Source: an uncultured Pelagibacteraceae bacterium (GTDB lineage Bacteria > Pseudomonadota > Alphaproteobacteria > Pelagibacterales > Pelagibacteraceae). From it: DNA of 64,000 nucleotides. Positions 18,761-26,398 of the stretch are shown here, in pieces (the stretch's first letter is position 1; each line of letters opens with the position of its first letter). The position numbers and the translations under genes are program-made. The notes beneath the pieces were generated by a model. That model was not told where the DNA came from, did not search any database, and saw only the letters and a list, made by a program, of their open reading frames with translations. The stretch covers positions 49,757-113,756 of the forward strand of contig CACKMG010000002.1 of NCBI GenBank assembly GCA_902601235.1, written 5' to 3'.

Positions 18761-19897
18761 ATGGCTAAACGTGATTATTATGATGTCCTTGGTGTTGGTA
18801 AAAATGCATCTTCTGATGAACTTAAATCTGCATACAGAAAACTAGCTGTAAAATATCATCCAGACAAAAACCCAGGTGATAAAGTAGCTGAAGATAAATT
18901 TAAAGAGGCTAGTGAAGCTTACGGTGTATTGTCAGATAAATCTAAAAAAGAAAATTACGATAACTTTGGCCATGCAGCATTTGAAAATGGTGGGAGCGGT
19001 CGTGGAGGCTTTGGAGGATTTGGAGGATTTAGTGGCGCAGATTTTTCAGATATATTTGAGGATTTCTTTGGTGACTTTGGTGGAGGAGGTAGAAGAAGCT
19101 CAAGAAAAAGTTCAAACAATAGAGGGTCCGATTTAAGATATGATTTATCAATTTCTTTAGAGGAAGCTTATTCAGGTAAAAAACAAAATATTCAATTCTC
19201 AACCACCGAAAGATGTAATACTTGTAAAGGTAATGGATCAAAACCAGGTTATAATCCTGATAGATGTACTTACTGTGGTGGAAATGGAAGAGTTAGAACC
19301 AATCAAGGTTTTTTTACAGTTCAACAAACTTGTCCTCAATGTGCTGGTAGTGGAGAAGAAATAACAAATCCGTGTGGTGATTGTAACGGTCAAGGAAACA
19401 AACAAACTTCAAAAAAAATATCTGTAACAATTCCAAAAGGAGTAGATGATGGGACTAGAATAAGACTTGCAGGTAAAGGTGAAGCTGGAACTAGAGGTGG
19501 AACTAGTGGTGATTTATATTTATTTATTAATGTCGAGTCACATCAACTTTTTAAGAGATCAGATGTGAACTTATTTTTTGAATGTCCTATTTCAATAACT
19601 GATGCGGCTTTGGGAACAACTTTAGAAATACCAACCATTGATGGGGGGAAAGCAAAAATAAAAATACCTGATGGAACTCAAAACGGTAAGCAATTTAGAC
19701 TTAAAGGTAAAGGAATGCCTTTTATGCGTAGGGGAGATTTTGGAGATTTATATGTACAAATAAAAACTGAGGTTCCTGTGTCTCTTAATAAAGAGCAGAA
19801 AGATTTATTAGAAAAATTTAGAAAAATAGACAATGAAAGATCCAATCCAAGTATAAAAAAATTTTTTCAAAAAGCAAAAAATTTTTGGAAAAATTAA
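18761..19897 (+). CDS. dnaJ: Chaperone DnaJ (Hsp40)
   Basis: Co-chaperone that stimulates DnaK ATPase. The J domain (residues 1-70) contains the HPD motif ([10 protein letters not shown]), followed by a Gly/Phe-rich region near 75-115. Four zinc repeats come next ([32 protein letters not shown]) between about 148 and 215, and then the C-terminal peptide-binding domains. At 378 aa this is a type I DnaJ. It is separated from dnaK by 27 nt. Confidence 0.97.
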   Translation: MAKRDYYDVLGVGKNASSDELKSAYRKLAVKYHPDKNPGDKVAEDKFKEASEAYGVLSDKSKKENYDNFGHAAFENGGSGRGGFGGFGGFSGADFSDIFEDFFGDFGGGGRRSSRKSSNNRGSDLRYDLSISLEEAYSGKKQNIQFSTTERCNTCKGNGSKPGYNPDRCTYCGGNGRVRTNQGFFTVQQTCPQCAGSGEEITNPCGDCNGQGNKQTSKKISVTIPKGVDDGTRIRLAGKGEAGTRGGTSGDLYLFINVESHQLFKRSDVNLFFECPISITDAALGTTLEIPTIDGGKAKIKIPDGTQNGKQFRLKGKGMPFMRRGDFGDLYVQIKTEVPVSLNKEQKDLLEKFRKIDNERSNPSIKKFFQKAKNFWKN

Positions 19898-19900
19898 TAA

Positions 19901-20068
19901 ATGGATTTAGAAGAAATTATTCCAGCTTTAGCTTTAATAGCTATTTTAATCTTAGTCTTTCCAGAATTCATAAGTACTAATATTAAAAAAAAAACATTTC
20001 TTAAAAATTTAAGTATTTGGGGTATTATTGTTTTGTTTCTTGTGATACTTTTATATCTTGTCTTTTAA
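19901..20068 (+). CDS. Small hypothetical membrane protein, 55 aa, two predicted helices
   Basis: An ATG at 19901, 3 nt after the dnaJ stop, opens a 55-codon frame whose TAA overlaps the dapB ATG by one base (TAATG). The product has two hydrophobic stretches, about residues 7-21 (IPALALIAILILVF) and 39-55 (IWGIIVLFLVILLYLVF), joined by a lysine-rich loop (STNIKKKTFLKN). Junction spacing and the membrane pattern make it a likely real gene. I do not recognise a family, and no function can be stated. Confidence 0.72.
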   Translation: MDLEEIIPALALIAILILVFPEFISTNIKKKTFLKNLSIWGIIVLFLVILLYLVF

Positions 20069-20847
20069 TGAAAAAAATTAATTTAGGTATTACTGGTTGT
20101 TTGGGCCGGATGGGACAGCAGATAATCAAATCTGCAAAGAAAGATAAAAATTTTAAATTAATTGCCCTTACTGAAGGAAAAAGAATAAAAAAAAAAATAA
20201 ACGGTATTGACATTTTACAAAATTCCAACGAGGCTTTAAAAAAAACTAGTGTTATTATAGATTTTACAATTCCAAAATGTACATTTGAAATCTTAAAAAT
20301 TGCATCAAAATTAAAAAAACGAGTTGTGATTGGCACAACAGGTTTTTCTGAAAAAGAGGAGAATCTAATCAAAAAATACTCTAAAAAAATTCCAATTTTA
20401 AAAGCAGGTAATATGAGCTTAGGTATAAATTTATTAATGTACCTTACCGAGATAACTTCAAACACTTTAGGAAATAATTTTTTAAGCAAGATATTTGAAA
20501 TTCATCATAAACATAAAAAAGATTACCCTTCTGGTACTGCGTTGATGTTGGGAAGAGGTATTGCTACTGGTAAAAGTAAAGATTTTTATAAATTAATTGG
20601 AAAAAAATACTTTAATAAAAAAAACTTTCCCTATGGGAAAAAAATAAATTTTAATTCTATTAGAAAAGGTGAAATTATTGGTGAACATGAAGTTAAATTT
20701 TCTAGTGGAAAAGAAATAATAACACTTAATCATGAAGCTTTTGATAGAGCCTTATATTCTGAAGGAGCTCTATCTGCTGCCAAATGGTTAATGACAAAAA
20801 AACCTGGTCTATATTCAATGAGAGATCTCATGAATTTTAAAAAATGA
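20068..20847 (+). CDS. dapB: 4-hydroxy-tetrahydrodipicolinate reductase
   Basis: NAD(P)H-dependent step of the lysine/meso-diaminopimelate pathway. The nucleotide-binding GITGCLGRMGQQI is at the N-terminus, and the catalytic/substrate motif EIHHKHKKDYPSGTAL lies near residues 145-160. I start at ATG 20068 (259 aa). The longer frame from 20017 would read through the small membrane gene. The ATG shares a base with the preceding stop, so coupling is likely. The nth gene overlaps the end by 4 nt. Confidence 0.94.
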   Translation: MKKINLGITGCLGRMGQQIIKSAKKDKNFKLIALTEGKRIKKKINGIDILQNSNEALKKTSVIIDFTIPKCTFEILKIASKLKKRVVIGTTGFSEKEENLIKKYSKKIPILKAGNMSLGINLLMYLTEITSNTLGNNFLSKIFEIHHKHKKDYPSGTALMLGRGIATGKSKDFYKLIGKKYFNKKNFPYGKKINFNSIRKGEIIGEHEVKFSSGKEIITLNHEAFDRALYSEGALSAAKWLMTKKPGLYSMRDLMNFKK

Positions 20848-21497
20848 ATGAGAAAAATAGGGCTAAAATAGTATTAGAAAATTTAAATAAGATATATCCT
20901 GAAATAAAAGTTCCTTTAAAGAGTAGAAATGTATTTACACTTTTAATATCTGTACTTCTCTCAGCTCAATGCACTGATGTTAATGTAAACAATGTTACAA
21001 AAAATATATACCCAAAATATTACAAACCTGATCATTTTTTAAAATTAGGAAGAAAAAGAATTGAGATATTAATTAAAAAAATTGGTATTTTTAGAATAAA
21101 AGCAAAAAGTATTTATAATCTTTCAAAAATTTTAATGGAAAATTATAACGGTAAGGTCCCAAAAACCTTTGTAGAACTAGAAAAATTACCAGGTGTTGGT
21201 CATAAAACTGCTAGTGTTGTAATGTCCCAAGGATTTGGATATCCAGCGTTTCCTGTAGATACACATATTCATAGACTAGCTCAGAGATGGGGTCTCACTA
21301 ATGGAAAAAATGTTATACAAACTGAAAAAGATCTTAAAAGACTTTTTCCTAAAAAATATTGGAATAAGCTTCATCTTCAAATTATTTACTATGGAAGAGA
21401 ATATTGTAAAGCAAGAGATTGTTATGGAATAACTTGTAAAATTTGTACTTCTTGTTATCCTAAAAGAAAAAAACCCATAAAGACCAAAAAAGCTTAA
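20844..21497 (+). CDS. nth: Endonuclease III (base-excision DNA glycosylase/AP lyase)
   Basis: Removes oxidised pyrimidines. The helix-hairpin-helix LPGVGHKTASVV carries catalytic Lys121, and Asp139 sits in FPVDTHIHR, matching E. coli K120 and D138. The C-terminal Fe-S loop has five cysteines at 188, 193, 198, 201 and 204. That spacing (C-x9-C-x2-C-x2-C if C193 is excluded) differs from the usual C-x6-C-x2-C-x5-C. The length of 217 aa is normal. Overlaps dapB by 4 nt and the next gene by 1 nt. Confidence 0.93.
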   Translation: MNEKNRAKIVLENLNKIYPEIKVPLKSRNVFTLLISVLLSAQCTDVNVNNVTKNIYPKYYKPDHFLKLGRKRIEILIKKIGIFRIKAKSIYNLSKILMENYNGKVPKTFVELEKLPGVGHKTASVVMSQGFGYPAFPVDTHIHRLAQRWGLTNGKNVIQTEKDLKRLFPKKYWNKLHLQIIYYGREYCKARDCYGITCKICTSCYPKRKKPIKTKKA

Positions 21498-22426
21498 TGA
21501 AAATTTTAGGAATAGGCAATGCTATAGTTGATGTTATTTGTAAAGTAAACGATGACTATTTATCAAAAAATAAACTCGAAAAAGGAACGATGAAATTAAT
21601 TTTTGATGATAAAGAATTTCAAAAATTACTTGCTGATCTGAAAATAATCAAAACTGTTTCAGGTGGTTCAGTAGCAAATTCTATTGTTGGTTTATCGCAA
21701 TTAGGAAATTCTGTTGGTTTTATTGGAAAAATTTCTGATGATAATTTTGGTGCCAAATATGAAGATGGTTTAAAAAAAGAAAATGTTAACTTTTTCTATT
21801 CAAAAAAAAATGAGGAAATTCCAACCGGTACTTGTTTAATTTTGGTTACCCCTGACTCTGAAAGAACTATGTGTACATATTTGGGTATATCGGGAAAAAT
21901 AAATGAAAATGACCTTGATACTGAAGTAATAAAAAAAAGTGAAATTGTTTTTTTAGAAGGATATCTATGGGATGAAGGAGATGCAAAAGAAGCTTTTAAT
22001 AAAGCAATAATCCAGGCAAACAAAGTTGCTATGTCGCTATCTGATAAATTTTGTGTAGATAGACATAAACCTCATTTTTTAGACTTAGTAAAAAATAAAT
22101 TAGATATTATTTTTGCCAATGAAGTTGAAATTAATTCCTTGATTGACACAAATGATTTTAAAGAGGTTATTTCTTTTGCAAAAAAAATCGATAAACACTT
22201 AATCATTACTCGAGGAGATAAAGGTGCTATTTCAATTTACAAAAATGAGATCAATGAGATTGAAGCAAAAAACAACTTAAAAATCATAGATCTTACAGGA
22301 GCGGGAGACTTGTTTGCTGCTGGGTATCTTCATGGGTTTGTTAATAATTTGTCTATTAAAGAGTGTTTAATCAAAGCAACTGATATGTCTTCTAAAGTAA
22401 TTCAACAAATTGGAGCTAGACTTTAA
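21497..22426 (+). CDS. PfkB-family sugar/nucleoside kinase (adenosine kinase-like)
   Basis: Ribokinase-fold ATP-dependent kinase of 309 aa. The substrate-binding start ILGIGNAIVDVICKV, the GGSVANSIVGLSQLG motif and the ATP/catalytic motif DLTGAGDLFAAGYLHG (catalytic Asp near 273) are present. Alphaproteobacterial homologues of this form are usually annotated as adenosine kinase, but substrate cannot be read from sequence alone. Its ATG overlaps the nth stop (TAATG). The 3' end overlaps the convergent small ArfA-like gene by 11 nt. Confidence 0.86.
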   Translation: MKILGIGNAIVDVICKVNDDYLSKNKLEKGTMKLIFDDKEFQKLLADLKIIKTVSGGSVANSIVGLSQLGNSVGFIGKISDDNFGAKYEDGLKKENVNFFYSKKNEEIPTGTCLILVTPDSERTMCTYLGISGKINENDLDTEVIKKSEIVFLEGYLWDEGDAKEAFNKAIIQANKVAMSLSDKFCVDRHKPHFLDLVKNKLDIIFANEVEINSLIDTNDFKEVISFAKKIDKHLIITRGDKGAISIYKNEINEIEAKNNLKIIDLTGAGDLFAAGYLHGFVNNLSIKECLIKATDMSSKVIQQIGARL

Positions 22427-22532
22427 CTCTTTTCTTTCTTTGATAGCTCCCTTTACCTTTTTTAGGTTTAACAACTCTAGGTTTATATTTCCTTGAGAAA
22501 AGATCTTTAGCAAATAAGTTTTTTTTCTTCAA
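22416..22532 (-). CDS. arfA: ArfA-like alternative ribosome-rescue factor, 38 aa
   Basis: A 38-codon frame below usual length cut-offs, strongly basic, with the ArfA hallmark KKGKGSYQRKKR at residues 24-35 preceded by KYKPRVVKP. In E. coli ArfA the equivalent is KNKKGKGSYMRKGK. ArfA recruits RF2 to ribosomes stalled on messages without a stop codon. The start is TTG at 22530-22532, overlapping the upstream regulator's TGA as TTGA, and an in-frame TAA directly precedes it. It is therefore translationally coupled to the regulator. E. coli ArfA has about 55 functional residues, so this is a compact version. Confidence 0.75.
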   Translation of the reverse strand: MKKKNLFAKDLFSRKYKPRVVKPKKGKGSYQRKKRVKV

Positions 22533-23092
22533 TTAACTAAGTACCCTTCTTTAGAGCTAATTATAAATTTATCATCTCCAAATTTTTCTCTAATTTTTTT
22601 TCTTAATCTGTGGATATGTGTTTCAACTGTGTGTGTCTCTAACTTAGATTTATGATCCCAAACATTTGACTGAAGTTCTTTAATTTTTATTGGTTTTTTC
22701 GACTTATTTAAATAAACTATAGTATCAATTTCTTTCTCAGTTAATCTTAAAATTTCCAATTTATTTGAAATAGTTCGTGAATTTAAATCAATTTGATATT
22801 TGCCAATTATATAACTTGCTTGATCTTTATAATTTAACTTTAAAAATTCAACGTTTAATTTTTCAATTAATTGGTTAAGTTTTATTGGTAAATCATCTAA
22901 TATAAATTGATTATTTATATTAGGAATTTTTTTTTGAGTTAAAAGTATAAAATTTTCATCTTTTTTTTTATTTAAAATTTGAAGTTCCTCTTTTTTTAAA
23001 TAAGTAATATTAAAATTTAAATTATCTTCAATTTCAGTTAATATTTTATAAATAATTAAAAAATCATATATAATTAATTTTTGATTATACAT
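22529..23092 (-). CDS. OmpR-type winged-helix regulator with degenerate receiver domain
   Basis: A 187-aa protein. The C-terminal 95 residues are a trans_reg_C DNA-binding domain (LTEKEIDTIVYLNKS, SNVWDHKSKLETHTVETHIHRLRKKI, ISSKEGYLVN). The first 85 residues occupy the receiver position, but the third strand reads ENFILLTQ with no phosphoacceptor aspartate, so phosphorelay control is unlikely. I start at ATG 23090-23092; the longer frame to 23155 would overlap the divergent gene. The gap to that gene is 11 nt, so it may control both itself and its neighbour. Target genes are unknown. Confidence 0.82.
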   Translation of the reverse strand: MYNQKLIIYDFLIIYKILTEIEDNLNFNITYLKKEELQILNKKKDENFILLTQKKIPNINNQFILDDLPIKLNQLIEKLNVEFLKLNYKDQASYIIGKYQIDLNSRTISNKLEILRLTEKEIDTIVYLNKSKKPIKIKELQSNVWDHKSKLETHTVETHIHRLRKKIREKFGDDKFIISSKEGYLVN

Positions 23093-23103
23093 GTAAAGAC
23101 AAT

Positions 23104-23598
23104 ATGTTAATTTATCTAAAAAATAAACATACTCTTGTAGTAGATGATTTCTCATTTAAATGTAGCATAGGTAAAAATGGTACAACTAAAAATAAAGTAG
23201 AAGGAGATAAGAAAACTCCCAAAGGGAGTTTTTATATTGAAAACTTATATTTTAGAAAAGATAGAGTAAAAAAAATACAATCTAAATTAAAGTCAATACC
23301 AATTACTAAATTTATGGGATGGTGTGATGATTTAAAAGATAAAAAAAGATATAATAAATTAATAAAAGTGAACAAAAAAACGAAACACGAAAAACTTTTT
23401 AGAAAAGATATAAAATATGATTTATTAATACCGATTAAATACAATTTCAAAAAAAGAATTTTAGGAAAAGGAAGTTGTATATTTCTTCATCTTACAAAAA
23501 ACTATAAACCAACAGCGGGATGCATTGCTATTAATAAGAACGATTTTCTCATTATGTTAAAAGTTATCGGCAAAAAAACAAAGATAAAAATTACTTAA
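23104..23598 (+). CDS. L,D-transpeptidase (YkuD)-domain protein without visible signal peptide
   Basis: A 164-aa YkuD-like protein with GDKKTPKGSFYIENLYFR near residues 39-56 and the active-site block HLTKNYKPTAGCIAINKNDF (catalytic Cys in GCIAI) near 140. L,D-transpeptidases normally crosslink peptidoglycan or attach proteins to it in the periplasm, but the N-terminus here (MLIYLKNKHTLVVDDFSF) has no signal peptide. It is divergent from the degenerate regulator and convergent with the YggS-type gene (4-nt overlap). Family membership is firm; location and reaction are uncertain. Confidence 0.82.
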   Translation: MLIYLKNKHTLVVDDFSFKCSIGKNGTTKNKVEGDKKTPKGSFYIENLYFRKDRVKKIQSKLKSIPITKFMGWCDDLKDKKRYNKLIKVNKKTKHEKLFRKDIKYDLLIPIKYNFKKRILGKGSCIFLHLTKNYKPTAGCIAINKNDFLIMLKVIGKKTKIKIT

Positions 23599-24257
23599 TT
23601 TCTAGCACCAAATATTCTCGATCCTATTCTTACATATGTAGAACCATATTTCATTGCTAACAAATAATCACTAGACATACCCATGCTTAAATCTTTAAGA
23701 TTAAATTTTTTTTTGATTTCAAACATTTGAGAAAAATATTTTTCAGGATTATCACTATTAGGTGGAATACACATCAAACCAATCACATCCAACTTTAATT
23801 CATTTTTACAATAATTATAGAGTTTTTCAAAATCATTTAGACTTACACCACTTTTTTGATTTTCTTCTCCTATGTTAATTTGAATGAATATCTTGATATT
23901 TTTTTCAATTTTTTTTTGTTCATCTGATATTTTTTTTGCAAGCTTGATGCTATCCACTGAATGAATATAGTCAAAAATTTTTACTGCTTGTTTGACTTTA
24001 TTTGTTTGTAACTTACCGATCATGTGAAGATTTAAGTCTTTAATTTTTTTTTTTATCTCAACCCATTTATCCATTGCTTCTTGTACTTTATTTTCACCAA
24101 AATCATTGTGACCATATTCAATTAATGGATAAATTTTATTTTCTGAGAATGTTTTGCTTACCGCAATGATTTTTGTTGATATATTCTGATTATTTTTAGA
24201 ATTTTTTGAGTTTATTTCTTCTTGTATTCTTATTAAATTTGAAACTATATGGTCCAT
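23595..24257 (-). CDS. YggS/PLPBP-type pyridoxal phosphate homeostasis protein
   Basis: PLP-binding protein of the alanine-racemase N-terminal fold, involved in vitamin B6 balance rather than catalysis. The PLP lysine lies in IIAVSKTFSEN near residue 34. GENKVQEAMDKW, HMIGKLQTNKVK and the C-terminal LSMGMSSDYLLAMKYGSTYVRIGSRIFG are conserved. At 220 aa it is complete. The ATG at 24255-24257 overlaps the divergent ThiE-like start by 9 nt. Confidence 0.92.
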   Translation of the reverse strand: MDHIVSNLIRIQEEINSKNSKNNQNISTKIIAVSKTFSENKIYPLIEYGHNDFGENKVQEAMDKWVEIKKKIKDLNLHMIGKLQTNKVKQAVKIFDYIHSVDSIKLAKKISDEQKKIEKNIKIFIQINIGEENQKSGVSLNDFEKLYNYCKNELKLDVIGLMCIPPNSDNPEKYFSQMFEIKKKFNLKDLSMGMSSDYLLAMKYGSTYVRIGSRIFGARN

Positions 24258-24797
24258 AAAACTTATTTTTATTTTATAAGTAAATTTGAAAAATCTCTAT
24301 TCAATAAATTAGAAAAAAATATCAACATAATTTATCGGAATTATGATGAAAAATATAAAAAAAATGAAATTTTACAAATAAAAAAAATTTGTAAAGCACA
24401 AAAAAGAAAATTTTTTTTGGCAAATAATATAAAATTAGCAAAAAATCTTAACTTAGATGGTGTATATATTCCTTCCTTTAATAAAGACCCCGTTCCAATA
24501 AATTTTAAAAAAAAATCTTTTCTTATTCTTGGTTCTGCTCATAACTTAAGTGAGATAATTCAAAAGAAAAAACAAAATGTTGATTTATTCTTTATTTCAC
24601 CACTATTTAAGATAAAAAAAAGAAACTACTTCTTGGGACCCACAAAATTTAACATTTTACGTAATCATTTTAATATAAAAACAATTGCATTAGGTGGTAT
24701 CAATAATCAAAATTTAAAAAAATTATCAATGATTAATTGTTATGGTTTTGCATCAATATCTTATATAGAAAAATACAAATTAAATGGAAAAAAATAA
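24249..24797 (+). CDS. Thiamine phosphate synthase/TenI-like protein, divergent
   Basis: A 182-aa TIM-barrel protein resembling the ThiE/TenI superfamily: LAKNLNLDGVYIPS, FLILGSAHNLSEI, VDLFFISPLFKIKKR and IKTIALGGINNQNL line up with the late barrel strands. The usual histidine after DGV(H) is tyrosine, so it may not be an active thiamine phosphate synthase. It starts inside the yggS start region on the other strand and overlaps the following TPR gene by 14 nt. Enzymatic role unproven. Confidence 0.68.
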   Translation: MVHKTYFYFISKFEKSLFNKLEKNINIIYRNYDEKYKKNEILQIKKICKAQKRKFFLANNIKLAKNLNLDGVYIPSFNKDPVPINFKKKSFLILGSAHNLSEIIQKKKQNVDLFFISPLFKIKKRNYFLGPTKFNILRNHFNIKTIALGGINNQNLKKLSMINCYGFASISYIEKYKLNGKK

Positions 24798-26343
24798 AAT
24801 TAAGGAAAAAATACAGATACTAATAAATCATTTTAATGCAGGCAATTTCAGATTTGTAATTAAAGAAACAGAAAAATTACTGATTAAGCTTCCAGATAAT
24901 ATATTTTTAATCAATTTGATTGGTTCTTCTTATCAAAACTTAGGAGATCATGAAACGGCAATTAAAACCTTTTTACATATTTTAAATTTAGATAATAAAA
25001 ATATTGCTGCCTACAACAATCTAGGAAATGTATTTAAAAATATGAAAAATTTTGAGGAGGCAAAAATAAATTATGAAAAAGCATTGGAAATAAACCCTAA
25101 TTTTGTGAATGCAAGAACCAACTATGGAAATTTATTTTTTGAATTGAATAATTATGAAGCTGCAATTACAAATTTAAAGAAAGCTATACATATTGATAAC
25201 AAGTCAGTGCAACCTTATTATAATTTAGGAGTTGTTTATCAAAGTATTGGGGAAACCGAAAAAGCATTACAAAACTTTGAAATGGTTTTAAAATTAGCTC
25301 CTTACTTTACTAATGCAGATAAAATGATAAGTAGATTCACAAAATACTCCAAAAACCACCATCATATAAAACAAATGGAAGATAAAATTAGAAACCAAAA
25401 ATTAAATCACTCACAAAAATCCCAATTGCATTTTGCACTTGGGAAAGCTTATGAAGATTTTGGGGAGTTTGGCACATCTTTTCAAAATATTAAACTTGGT
25501 AATTATCATAAAAAAAAATTTATAAAATACGATTTGAGCGATGATTTAAAGACTTTTAAAGAATTAAAAGCATTTTTTTCTAAATACAATTTCCAGTCAA
25601 ATTCAAAAAATTTAAAAGAAAAAAAAATAATTTTTATTATTGGCTTACCAAGATCAGGTACTAGTTTAGTTGAGCAAATCATGTCATCACACTCAAAAAT
25701 TTATGGATGTGGTGAATTAGATTACATGACAAAGCTTATAACTGAAAACTTATATACAAAAAATATATTAGATAATGATAAAATCAATAAGTTATCTTTA
25801 AGTAAAAAAGATGAAATTGCTAAAAATTATATAAATTATGTGGAAAAATTTCAACCAAACTCATTAATATACACTGATAAAGCACCTTTAAATTTTATTT
25901 GGGTTGGAATTATAAAAATTCTTTTACCAAATTCAAAAATAATCCACTGTAAAAGAAATTCAAAAGATAATATTTTATCATTATATAAAAACGATTTTGA
26001 TGATCGATTAAATTTTTCTTATGATTTTGATGATTTATTTAAGTTTTATAAAGAATATCGTGAATTGATGGATTTATGGAAGACTAAATTAAATAAAGAA
26101 ATATATGATGTTGAATATGAAAATATCATTAACAATCCAGAAACTGAAATTAAAAAATTACTTAAATTTTGTGAACTAGATTTCGAAGAAAATTGTCTAA
26201 ATTTTTATAAAAATAAAAGGCCTATCAAAACTGTTAGCTCAGCTCAAGCTAGAAGACCTCTATATAACAAATCGATAAATTCGTATAAAAACTTCGAAAT
26301 TTATATGAAAGATATTTTTCAACAAATCGATAATTTTAAATAA
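24784..26343 (+). CDS. TPR-repeat protein with C-terminal sulfotransferase domain
   Basis: A 519-aa protein. About five tetratricopeptide repeats fill residues 20-240 (for example AAYNNLGNVFKNMKNFEEAKINYEKALEI split across the repeat). A sulfotransferase domain follows from about 280, with the PAPS 5'-phosphosulfate loop IGLPRSGTSLVEQI at 286-299 and a 3'-phosphate motif near 388 (KIIHCKRNSKDN). It would transfer sulfate from PAPS to a protein or carbohydrate; the acceptor is unknown. The gene ends just before a strong bidirectional terminator. Confidence 0.85.
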   Translation: MEKNKIKEKIQILINHFNAGNFRFVIKETEKLLIKLPDNIFLINLIGSSYQNLGDHETAIKTFLHILNLDNKNIAAYNNLGNVFKNMKNFEEAKINYEKALEINPNFVNARTNYGNLFFELNNYEAAITNLKKAIHIDNKSVQPYYNLGVVYQSIGETEKALQNFEMVLKLAPYFTNADKMISRFTKYSKNHHHIKQMEDKIRNQKLNHSQKSQLHFALGKAYEDFGEFGTSFQNIKLGNYHKKKFIKYDLSDDLKTFKELKAFFSKYNFQSNSKNLKEKKIIFIIGLPRSGTSLVEQIMSSHSKIYGCGELDYMTKLITENLYTKNILDNDKINKLSLSKKDEIAKNYINYVEKFQPNSLIYTDKAPLNFIWVGIIKILLPNSKIIHCKRNSKDNILSLYKNDFDDRLNFSYDFDDLFKFYKEYRELMDLWKTKLNKEIYDVEYENIINNPETEIKKLLKFCELDFEENCLNFYKNKRPIKTVSSAQARRPLYNKSINSYKNFEIYMKDIFQQIDNFK

Positions 26344-26348
26344 AAAAA

Positions 26349-26373
26349 AAGGCCCCAATGGAATTGGGGCCTT
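26349..26373. terminator. Bidirectional intrinsic terminator
   Basis: A perfect 10-bp stem AAGGCCCCAA / TTGGGGCCTT with a 5-nt loop lies between two convergent genes. A run of nine A before the stem gives a U-tract for the minus-strand porin message, and TTAATACTTTT after it serves the plus-strand TPR-sulfotransferase. It is far more GC-rich than its surroundings. Confidence 0.92.
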
Positions 26374-26398
26374 AATACTTTTAAAACTTATATTTAGA

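Noticed and set aside
20017-20067. Upstream start for dapB
   Set aside because: It would read through the small membrane gene in another frame and adds a non-family N-terminus before MKKINLGITG.
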